36,620 bases of DNA from Alphaproteobacteria bacterium. GTDB lineage: Bacteria; Pseudomonadota; Alphaproteobacteria; Rhizobiales; Devosiaceae. Shown piece by piece: positions 16,641-23,556 of this stretch (within the stretch, counting starts at the first letter, position 1; each line of letters starts with the position of its first letter). The position numbers and the translations under genes are program-made. The notes beneath the pieces were generated by a model. The model did no database searches and was not told the origin of the DNA. It saw only the letters and a list, made by a program, of their open reading frames with translations. The stretch covers positions 1 to 36,620 of the forward strand of contig JAJRRJ010000045.1 in assembly GCA_024279575.1 (NCBI GenBank), in the 5' to 3' direction.

Positions 16641-17413
16641 TCGTAAGTCCCCCCCAAATATGCTTCTTGAACTTTGGGATCGCCACGCACTTCATCAGGT
16701 GTCCCCTCAGCAATAATACGCCCCTGCGCCAAAACCGAAACTTCATCCGCAAGTGAAAAAACCACATGCATATCATGCTCAATAATAACCTTGGTCATGC
16801 CGCTCGACTTGATCTTTTTAAGCAACTCGATCGTTGTGTTGGTATCATGCCGGGACATACCCGCAGTTGGTTCATCCAAAAGCAGTATTCGCGGTTTTTG
16901 AATAAGGCACATAGCAAGCTCCAGCCGACGCTTATGGCCGCGAGATAATGCTCCTGCGTGAGTATGAATCATTGCATCCAGTCCAAAATCAACAATAATT
17001 TCCTCAGCTTCCCGCGCAATATCCTTTTCGCTTTCAATTGACTTGAACAAATTCATACTAAAGGCACCATCTCGCTTGGCAAACGCCGGAGCCATCACGT
17101 TATCAAAAACCGAAAGCTCCGGAAAAATTTCTGGAGTCTGAAACACACGGGCAATCCCCATTTGATTAATCTCATATGGTGACTTTCCGGTAAGCACTTC
17201 ACCATCGAGTACAACTGTGCCCCGGGTCGGTGGCAATTTCCCAACAATCACATTCAGCAAAGTGGATTTCCCGGCCCCGTTAGGCCCGATGATTGCATGA
17301 GTTGTCCCCTCCTCAAACGCCAGATCAACATCGGCAAGCGCATGCAGGCCTCCAAATGTTTTGTGCACATCTGCCACATGGAGAACAGTATTATGTGAGG
17401 ATTCAACCATCAT
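16637..17413 (-). CDS. livG: ABC transporter ATP-binding protein, LivG type (acs-linked)
   Basis: The partner ATPase of the acs-linked importer, 258 residues. It shows Walker A 'GPNGAGKSTL', 'NQMGIARVFQTPEIFPELSVFDNV' typical of LivG Q-loop surroundings, signature 'LSRGHKRRLELAMCL', Walker B 'ILLLDEPTAGM' and switch histidine 'VIIEHDMHVV'. The signature reads LSRGH instead of LSGGx. LivG proteins often deviate here, so this is a note rather than a defect. The stop overlaps the livF start, and its own start shares a base with the livM stop. This supports co-translation of the whole set. Confidence 0.93.
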   Translation of the reverse strand: MMVESSHNTVLHVADVHKTFGGLHALADVDLAFEEGTTHAIIGPNGAGKSTLLNVIVGKLPPTRGTVVLDGEVLTGKSPYEINQMGIARVFQTPEIFPELSVFDNVMAPAFAKRDGAFSMNLFKSIESEKDIAREAEEIIVDFGLDAMIHTHAGALSRGHKRRLELAMCLIQKPRILLLDEPTAGMSRHDTNTTIELLKKIKSSGMTKVIIEHDMHVVFSLADEVSVLAQGRIIAEGTPDEVRGDPKVQEAYLGGTYE

Positions 17414-18579
17414 TATTCTCCCTTTTCTGAACTTGGTTTTGGCATGTTTTCAGGGTCGACCACTTCCTGGTCTTTAGTGGGGTCCTTTCTGCGTAAAAAC
17501 CAGCTTGAAATCCGCCTCACCCCTTCCATGATGCCGCCAGGCAGGAACACAACCACCAGAACAAACATCGAACCAAGGGTTAAGTGCCAGCCTTCGCCAA
17601 CAAACTTGGAGGAAATCAGCACCACGAAGCCCTCTATATTATCAGGCAGGAAAGCAAAGAAATTGTGCAATATGCTCTCGTTCCAGGCGGAGAAAATATT
17701 CTCAAAATACTTGATAATCCAGGCGCCAATTACTGGGCCAACCAGTGTGCCAACTCCCCCAAGAATAGTCATAAGAACCAATTCGCCAGAAGCCGTCCAC
17801 TGCATACGCTCAGCCCCCGCCAGCGGATCAGTTACAGCAAGAAGTCCACCCGCAATTCCCGCATACATGCCTGAAATAACAAAAGCTGTCAGCATATAGG
17901 GCTTGGTGTTAAAGCCGGTATAGTTCATGCGGTCTTCGTTGGATTTTATACCCTTAAGCATCATGCCAAATGGGGATGATGCAATTTTTTGAGCAATAAA
18001 AAATCCGATCAGTAAAATCACCGCACAGAAATAAAACCCCTCATACCCATTCATTGGAATACCAAAAAGGCTCGAAGTTGGCAGAGAAACACCGCGCTCC
18101 ATAAACATCAGGTCGATTGTTCTGGGGTCCTGCAAAGTCAATTGCAACCCGTTTTCACCATGGGTAATAGGGCTGAGAACTGAATAGGCGAGTTTATAAC
18201 TCATCTGAGCAAATGCCAGCGTGAGGATTGAAAAATAAATGCCGGAACGTCTCAGGGAAACATAACCGATCGCCAGAGCAAATATACCGGAAAATATCAT
18301 CGCACAGGCCAGTGCCAAAATCGGGTTCATCGACAAAAGCTTAAACGACCAGACAGCCGCATAAGAGCCGACTCCCAGAAAGGCTGCATGGCCAAAGCTG
18401 AGATAACCGGTCAAGCCAAACAAAATATTATAACCAACTGCCAGCAATGCATAGATTGCAAACTTTTGCAGCAATCCAGGGTAAGACGCACCAAATGGAC
18501 TTAACCAGATAGGCATGGTCAGAACAACGAGGGCAAACAGCAAAAACGTAATGGCGTCTTTTTTGGGAATACTAAACAT
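17413..18579 (-). CDS. livM: ABC transporter permease, LivM type (acs-linked)
   Basis: An inner-membrane permease of 388 residues with about ten hydrophobic segments. LivM landmarks are 'LLAVGYNILFGLTGYLSFGHAAFLGVGSY' near residue 45, and 'GGVGTLVGPVIGAWII', the cytoplasmic loop that contacts the ATPase, near residue 275. The 35-residue C-terminal tail (RRKDPTKDQEVVDPENMPKPSS) is hydrophilic and longer than in E. coli LivM. It also has an unusually long loop around residues 140-175 (LTLQDPRTIDLMFMERGVSLPTS region), seen in transporters of the urea/short-amide/acs-linked type. It is one base from livH and overlaps livG by one base. Confidence 0.93.
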   Translation of the reverse strand: MFSIPKKDAITFLLFALVVLTMPIWLSPFGASYPGLLQKFAIYALLAVGYNILFGLTGYLSFGHAAFLGVGSYAAVWSFKLLSMNPILALACAMIFSGIFALAIGYVSLRRSGIYFSILTLAFAQMSYKLAYSVLSPITHGENGLQLTLQDPRTIDLMFMERGVSLPTSSLFGIPMNGYEGFYFCAVILLIGFFIAQKIASSPFGMMLKGIKSNEDRMNYTGFNTKPYMLTAFVISGMYAGIAGGLLAVTDPLAGAERMQWTASGELVLMTILGGVGTLVGPVIGAWIIKYFENIFSAWNESILHNFFAFLPDNIEGFVVLISSKFVGEGWHLTLGSMFVLVVVFLPGGIMEGVRRISSWFLRRKDPTKDQEVVDPENMPKPSSEKGE

Positions 18580-18580
18580 C

Positions 18581-19609
18581 TTAATTCTCCATCACGCCAC
18601 GTTTGCCCAGCAAACCACGAGGGCGCACCAGCAGAATAATAACTGCCACCAGATAAATAATGACCTGATCGATTCCGGGAATAATGTCCTTAACCTCCGT
18701 CATTGACGCAAGGGACTGAACCACGCCCAGCGTGAAACCAGCCAGAACTGCGCCCGGAAGCGAGCCCATACCACCCACCACCACAACGATGAATGTAAGA
18801 ACCAAAAAGTCCATACCAAGCGTGTAATCGGGCGGCAAAATCGGTGTGTACATCACACCGGCAACCCCGGCAACAACCGCAGCAATGCCGAACATAATGG
18901 TGAACCTTCTATCTATATTGATGCCTAGCATCGAGACGGTTTCCCTGTCCGACATGCCGGCCCGTACAACCATACCAAATGTGGTAAATCGTAAGAAAGC
19001 AAAAACAGCCCCGATCACCCCAAGAGAGAAGAACAAATAGACTAATCGCCATTTGGGGTAAGTTATAACATGTTCTGCCATTCCAACCATTACACCAAGA
19101 TCAGCAGCCCCCATAAACACCTGAGGTATCGGCTGAGGATTGGGGTTTGCACCAAAAAATGCCTTTACGATTTCCTGTAAAACAATCGCCAGCCCAAACG
19201 TCACCAGAATTTGTTCGGCATGGGGGCGCTTGTAAAAATGTTTAATCAGGCCTCGCTCCATTACAATGCCAATAAGCAACATGACGGGAATAGCCAATAA
19301 TATTGAAAGCGGTACCGAATAGTCGAGCAACACATTACCAAAATCACCAAACCATTGCTGGGCAAATGGCGTGCGGATTTCAAGTGGTGTCCCCCAGGGG
19401 GAAAGTTCGGTTTCGCTCAGAACCACTTTTTCAAGTGTCAAAATTTTACGGAATGTCACGGCACAAAACGCACCGATCATGAACAAAGCGCCGTGAGCAA
19501 AATTCACAACACCAAGAGTGCCAAAAACAAGGGTCAGCCCCAAGGCGATCAGCGCATACGCTCCGCCTTTATCAAGACCATTAAGGACCTGCAAAATTAC
19601 CGCGTCCAT
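18581..19609 (-). CDS. livH: ABC transporter permease, LivH type (acs-linked)
   Basis: The second permease of the importer, 342 residues. The N-terminal 'LNGLDKGGAYALIALGLTLVFGTLGVVNFAHGALFMIGAF' is the classic LivH start. 'GGMGSLPGAVLAGFTLGVVQSL' near residue 265 is the ATPase-coupling loop. Compared with E. coli LivH (308) there is an insertion of about 35 residues after the first helices (LTLEKVVLSETELSPWGTPLE region), probably periplasmic, matching the unusual loop in its LivM partner. ATG 19609 follows a GGGGGG tract. It is separated from the binding-protein gene by 95 bases that hold a perfect stem-loop. Confidence 0.93.
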   Translation of the reverse strand: MDAVILQVLNGLDKGGAYALIALGLTLVFGTLGVVNFAHGALFMIGAFCAVTFRKILTLEKVVLSETELSPWGTPLEIRTPFAQQWFGDFGNVLLDYSVPLSILLAIPVMLLIGIVMERGLIKHFYKRPHAEQILVTFGLAIVLQEIVKAFFGANPNPQPIPQVFMGAADLGVMVGMAEHVITYPKWRLVYLFFSLGVIGAVFAFLRFTTFGMVVRAGMSDRETVSMLGINIDRRFTIMFGIAAVVAGVAGVMYTPILPPDYTLGMDFLVLTFIVVVVGGMGSLPGAVLAGFTLGVVQSLASMTEVKDIIPGIDQVIIYLVAVIILLVRPRGLLGKRGVMEN

Positions 19610-19644
19610 ATTTCCCCCCCGCTATGGAAAAAGTTGAGTTAAGT

Positions 19645-19672
19645 TATCGGAGCGACGAATGTCGCTCCGATA
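19645..19672 (-). other. Perfect 12-bp stem-loop between binding-protein gene and livH
   Basis: TATCGGAGCGAC / GTCGCTCCGATA with a four-base loop forms an uninterrupted 12-bp hairpin. It begins 32 bases past the binding-protein stop and ends 35 bases before the livH start. On the minus strand no T run follows immediately; the nearest TTTTT is about 15 bases further on. That suggests an mRNA-stabilising or partial-termination element that keeps binding-protein levels above permease levels, as known for other periplasmic-binding-protein operons. Confidence 0.75.
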
Positions 19673-19704
19673 TGATTATTGATATTTTATTGTGCAGGTC
19701 TTTA

Positions 19705-21048
19705 CTAAACTTCGTAAGGACCAAGCTCACCACCAAAGATTGAAGCATCATACTCAACCTGAGAACGGGGAACTTCCTGCACAACTTCAAGAAGATCAAA
19801 TTGTGACGTTGGATTTTGATTACCACGCACCACAAGAACATCTTTGAAACACTGGTGATCTTCAGCACGATATTCAGTTGGACCATTGCCCATGCCATCG
19901 AACTTGTGACCTTCAAGCGCCTTGATAACTTCAGGCGGATAAAGAGTGCCAGCACGCTCGCACGCATCAGCATAAAGCAATGTCTGCACATAGCATGTAT
20001 GAGCTGCCTGAGATGGCGGGAAGCCATATTCAGCACCAAATGACTTAACAAAAGCTGCTGAACCAGCATTTTGCAGTGACCAGTTCCAGTTTGATGTACC
20101 AAGAATACCCTTGATGTTTTCACCGGCACCCTGCGCCATAAGACGTGAGAACAAAGGCACAATAATCTCGATATTTTTACCATTTGCCTGACGATCACGA
20201 AGACCAAACTGAATAGCCTGAGTCAGCGAGTTCACCATATCCTTGCCATAGTGGTTCAAAACAACAACATCAGCACCGGAGTTTAGAATTGGTGTAATAT
20301 ACTGGCTGAAGTCACCGGCACCAACTGGTGTCAGAACATTTTTTTCAGTTTCCCAACCAAGTGCTTCAGTAGCATTTTGGATTGATTCCTGTTGTGTCCA
20401 GCCCCAGTTATAATCAGCTGTCAGGTGATAGGCGCGACGATCATTGCCATATTCGTCTTCCAACACAGGCGCTAACGCTGCACCGGACATATAGGCATTG
20501 AAGAAATGTCTAAAGCCATAGCGCTTTTTATCTTTACCCGTTGTATCATTTGAGTGGGTAAGACCTGCCATAAAGATCGTGCCCATTTCCTGACACAGCG
20601 CCTGCACCGCAACCGCCACACCAGAAGAAGAACCACCAGTAATGATCAAAGCACCATCACGTTCAATCATGCGGCGCGCACTGTCGCGGGCGGCGTCTGA
20701 TTTGGTTTGGGTGTCGCCGGTAACATAGGTAACTTTTTGACCTAAAATACCGTTACCTTTAAGATTAGATGGTTGCATAGTATTCAGCATGCCGCCATCA
20801 CCTTCACCGTTCAGGTGTTTTACAGCAAGTGTATAGGCGCGCAGTTCGTCGGCACCCTCATCAGAATAAGGGCCGGTTTGCGGTACGTTAAAGCCAAGCA
20901 CCACGTCCCCACCCTTGGGGTCATTGCGGAATTCCTGTGCCCAGGCACCCTTGGTAAAAACCATTGGTGCGACACCGGCAGTGAATAAGCCTGCAGCGCC
21001 GGTCTTAATGACCTTGCGCCTGCTTATGTCTTTCTTCTGATCGCTCAT
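19705..21048 (-). CDS. Tat-exported periplasmic substrate-binding protein of the acs-linked ABC transporter
   Basis: A 447-residue type-I periplasmic-binding-fold protein (Peripla_BP_6 group). The N-terminus is a twin-arginine signal: 'SRRKVIKTG' followed by a modest hydrophobic stretch and an 'AWA|QE' cleavage site around residue 38. Export in folded form is therefore expected, unlike the Sec-type binding protein at 27643-28806. The mature region starts 'GDVVLGFNVPQTGPYSDEGADE', and 'GALIITGGSSSGVAVAVQALCQEMGTIFMAG' forms the first-lobe ligand strand. The start ATG 21048 has a strong AGGAGG six to seven bases upstream. It is the first gene of the operon and divergent from the regulator gene. 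The ligand is unknown; acetate, another short acid or an amide are inferences from the acs linkage. Confidence 0.92.
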   Translation of the reverse strand: MSDQKKDISRRKVIKTGAAGLFTAGVAPMVFTKGAWAQEFRNDPKGGDVVLGFNVPQTGPYSDEGADELRAYTLAVKHLNGEGDGGMLNTMQPSNLKGNGILGQKVTYVTGDTQTKSDAARDSARRMIERDGALIITGGSSSGVAVAVQALCQEMGTIFMAGLTHSNDTTGKDKKRYGFRHFFNAYMSGAALAPVLEDEYGNDRRAYHLTADYNWGWTQQESIQNATEALGWETEKNVLTPVGAGDFSQYITPILNSGADVVVLNHYGKDMVNSLTQAIQFGLRDRQANGKNIEIIVPLFSRLMAQGAGENIKGILGTSNWNWSLQNAGSAAFVKSFGAEYGFPPSQAAHTCYVQTLLYADACERAGTLYPPEVIKALEGHKFDGMGNGPTEYRAEDHQCFKDVLVVRGNQNPTSQFDLLEVVQEVPRSQVEYDASIFGGELGPYEV

Positions 21049-21200
21049 AGCGTTCCTCCTCGTGAAAAGAATGTGACCACGCCAGAACCTCCCCTAGCAT
21101 CCCACACAAACTTAACTGTTGCCCAAATATGAAAACCAACGCAATAGGCGCTTGTTTTTTAATGTAAAATTTGTCAATGCTTTTAGCAAAAGGTTACTTT

Positions 21201-21220
21201 TTTGTAAAAACCTTTACAAA
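21201..21220. promoter_or_regulatory. Perfect 8-4-8 inverted repeat, candidate ScfR operator
   Basis: TTTGTAAA-AACC-TTTACAAA is a perfect palindrome 24 bases upstream of the regulator ATG at 21245. The half-site resembles the TTTGCAAA core I recall for the RamB site of Corynebacterium, a member of the same regulator family. A TTGTCA at 21171-21176 would make a -35 box, and the palindrome would then overlap the -10/+1 area. Autoregulation, and control of the divergent transporter-acs operon whose start is about 150 bases away, is the inference. Confidence 0.6.
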
Positions 21221-21244
21221 CTAAAATGGGAAAACACCTCAGTT

Positions 21245-22804
21245 ATGCGTGCGCCAATTGGACTAAGAATTAGGAACTACCGGAAAATCAAGGGCTTATC
21301 CCAGTCAAACCTGGCTAAATCCATATCCATTTCCCCCTCTTATCTGAACCTGATCGAAGCCAACAAAAGAGATGTAGGGGGAAAACTTTTACATTTGTTG
21401 GCTAAGGAGCTGGATGTAAACCTTCATGACCTCACTGGAGAATCTGAAACACGCCTCATAAATGAGTTGCGCGAAGCATTTGCAGACCCGCTACTGGCTT
21501 CCTTAAACCTGACCCATGAAGATGCCCACCTGATCGTGGCGCAGTTGCCTCAAATGGCCCGCGCCCTGCACACATGCTATCGGGGATACCTCGATGCAAG
21601 CGCCTCGGCAAACGCTTTGGCAAACCGGCTTGATTCAGACCCCCTGTTTTCCCAGCTTCTGCACCAGATGCTATCCCAGATCACCGCAATTCGTTCAACA
21701 GCTGAAATCCTGCGCGATGTGCCGGATATGGAGCAGGGTCAACGTATCACTTTTGATACTTCTGTTTTTGAACAAAGCCGCTCGCTAACGGATGTTGCCC
21801 GCTCCCTGATCGCCCAGTTCGATCAAGATGTGTAACAGCACCACTCTTCCTCCCCGCTACGCGAAGTCAATGATCTTATTATCGGTGAAAACAACTACTT
21901 CCCACGCCTCGAAGATGCCGCCGCAAAAATGAGCGAGGGATATGGCCTCAAAACACCACCCAATGAAGACACACTGCGCCATTTACTATCGGTTCTCCAT
22001 CATGAGGCCGATACAGACCCGCTTGAAACAAAGCCTGAGGGGGATGAACACGGCAACCAAAGTAGCATACTTGATCAAAAAAATGATTTGCCCCTGGCGC
22101 AGGCAACCAGACGCTTTCAATTGGCCCGAAAAATTGTCGTGCTAAACTGCCATACCATTCTCAGGGAAATGATCGATGACCCACGATTAACCTCAAGCGA
22201 ATCCAAAGATATCGCGTTCAAAGCATTGACTTCATATTGTGCCGGGGCAGTTCTATTCCCCTATCATAAATTTTTGAAAGACGCGCAACGCTCTTTGTAT
22301 GATGTTGAATATCTGGCGCAGCTATATGGAGGCAGCTTTGAACAAATCGCCCATCGGCTTGTCACATTACGCGCCCCTGCAACCCACGGTATCCCGTTTG
22401 GATTTTTACGCACTGACCCCTCTGGTTTTCTTACCAAACAATTTCCCCTGCCCGGCCTTCTCATGCCCAATGCAGGGCATGCCTGCCCGCTTTGGGTAAT
22501 ATATCGCTCAGCACAATCCCCCAATCAGGTAATGCGGCAGATTGTTTCGTTTACTGACGGCTCCCGCTACCTTTTCATTGCCAAAACATCGATTAAACGC
22601 GTTGAAACATTTAACAATACATCTGTTTTTTCCACGGTGATGCTTGCGTGCAACCTTATTCAGGCTGACCAAACCACTTACGCCACCTCATTGCGCCTTG
22701 ACCAGCCAGAATATGATACACCGGTTGGACCAGCATGCAATTTATGTACGCGCCAACAATGCACACATAGAAACACCCCTATGGCAGCGGCGCAACTGAA
22801 CTGA
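21245..22804 (+). pseudogene. ScfR/RamB-type short-chain acyl regulator, interrupted by an in-frame TAA
   Basis: A transcriptional regulator of the XRE plus ScfR (PF09856, DUF2083) class. RamB of Corynebacterium, a relative, controls acetate genes. Residues 1-65 are an XRE helix-turn-helix (GLRIRNYRKIKGLSQSNLAK...SPSYLNLIEANKR). Residues about 128-196 resemble a histidine-kinase dimerisation helix pair ('H140-QMLSQI-TAIRSTAEIL'). Codon 197 is TAA (21833-21835). The same frame then stays open through 'REVNDLIIGENNYFPRLEDAAA' and the large C-terminal sensor domain to TGA 22804, ending with a cysteine-rich 'ACNLCTRQQC' motif. Without the stop it would be a 519-codon gene. ATG 21929 is the only restart after the stop and lacks a ribosome-binding site. 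Expression could yield a 196-residue HTH-plus-dimeriser protein, readthrough product, or nothing useful. The frame also opens upstream at TTG 21119, but homology starts at 21245. Confidence 0.8.
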
Positions 22805-22870
22805 TTTTAGTTGCATCCATTTGCATTAGAGATAACAATTGAGAACCAAAATATTTGAAGGGAGGCAAAT

Positions 22871-23275
22871 ATGAGGGCAATCGGGTCCCCTGATATTCTT
22901 ATTGTCGAGGATGAACCTGCGATTTTGACATCGCTGGAATTTATCCTGCAACACGCAGGCTGGAAAACGCAAACTGTCACTGATGGCGAAGCCGCCATCA
23001 GGGCCGTACAAGTTTTGCTACCCAAAATTATGGTGCTGGACCTGATGCTCCCCAAAAAAAACGGGTTCGAAGTGCTCAAAATCATTCGCGGCCAATCCGC
23101 AACCAAAAACCTGCCGGTTTTAATCCTGACAGCGAAAGGCCAGCAGCAGGACAAACAAACCGCCAAAGAATTGGGTGCCAGCGGATTTGTAACTAAACCT
23201 TACGCCAATACGGACGTAATTGACGCAGTTGCAGATCTCATCGGCACAGTCTCCAAAGCAGACTTAAGCCTGTGA
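22871..23275 (+). CDS. Single-domain (CheY-like) response regulator
   Basis: A 134-residue stand-alone receiver. 'DILIVEDEP' supplies the acidic pocket (Glu13, Asp14), Asp57 in 'MVLDLMLPKKNGFEVL' is the phospho-acceptor, 'ILTAKG' has the switch threonine, and 'VTKPYA' the conserved lysine. No DNA-binding or enzymatic output domain follows. ATG 22871 is preceded by GGGAGG at a good distance. It overlaps the next gene by GTGA and is two genes upstream of the symporter-kinase, so it is very probably that kinase's receiver. In the CrbS/CrbR acetate-switch systems of gamma-proteobacteria the receiver carries a LuxR-type output, so its absence here means the signal must pass to another protein. Confidence 0.93.
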   Translation: MRAIGSPDILIVEDEPAILTSLEFILQHAGWKTQTVTDGEAAIRAVQVLLPKIMVLDLMLPKKNGFEVLKIIRGQSATKNLPVLILTAKGQQQDKQTAKELGASGFVTKPYANTDVIDAVADLIGTVSKADLSL

Positions 23276-23556
23276 CCAGCCCCAAACAAACCTCTGACAA
23301 GAAAACCTCTGAAACACGTGTGAGAAAATGTAAGTTTGCTGCACTGTTATTACCGATATTGGGTGTCTTGCTGATTATTCCACCACTCGTTTCCATGCGG
23401 ACCACTCAAAACGCAGTTATTTTGGGTATACCTGCCAATATTGCCTATCTGTTTGGCGCGTGGTTGGCGATGATCGTCGGTGCCTATGTCCTTCAAAAGC
23501 TGATGCCCAATGTGCTGACAAGCGCCATCCACGCCAAGGATGACGAAAGTGATTAG
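23272..23556 (+). CDS. Small two-helix membrane protein linked to the symporter-kinase
   Basis: A 94-residue protein with a polar, basic N-terminus (about 25 residues) and two membrane helices: 'FAALLLPILGVLLIIPPLV' and 'ILGIPANIAYLFGAWLAMIVGAYVLQKL'. It ends in a short acidic tail. I do not recognise a named family. Its size and topology recall the small DUF485/DUF4212-type partners encoded next to sodium:solute symporters such as the acetate permease ActP, but the sequence signatures of those families are not evident. GTG 23272 overlaps the receiver stop, and its own end overlaps the kinase start, so all three are translationally coupled. A role as accessory subunit of the symporter domain of the kinase is inferred. 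Confidence 0.8.
   Translation: MTSPKQTSDKKTSETRVRKCKFAALLLPILGVLLIIPPLVSMRTTQNAVILGIPANIAYLFGAWLAMIVGAYVLQKLMPNVLTSAIHAKDDESD

Noticed and set aside
16637..17413. Apparently defective ABC signature (LSRGH) in the acs-linked LivG
   Set aside because: LivG proteins regularly deviate from LSGGQ, and the second LivG in the window also does, so it is not evidence of inactivation.
19644..20207. Long minus-strand open frame of 187 codons
   Set aside because: It lies inside the Tat binding-protein gene in another frame, has a low-complexity Leu/Val/Arg composition and no ribosome-binding site.
21060..21090. Sigma-54-like 'tggcgtggtcac' upstream of the binding-protein gene
   Set aside because: The -24 GG is present but the GC expected at -12 is missing, so the match is not good enough to call.
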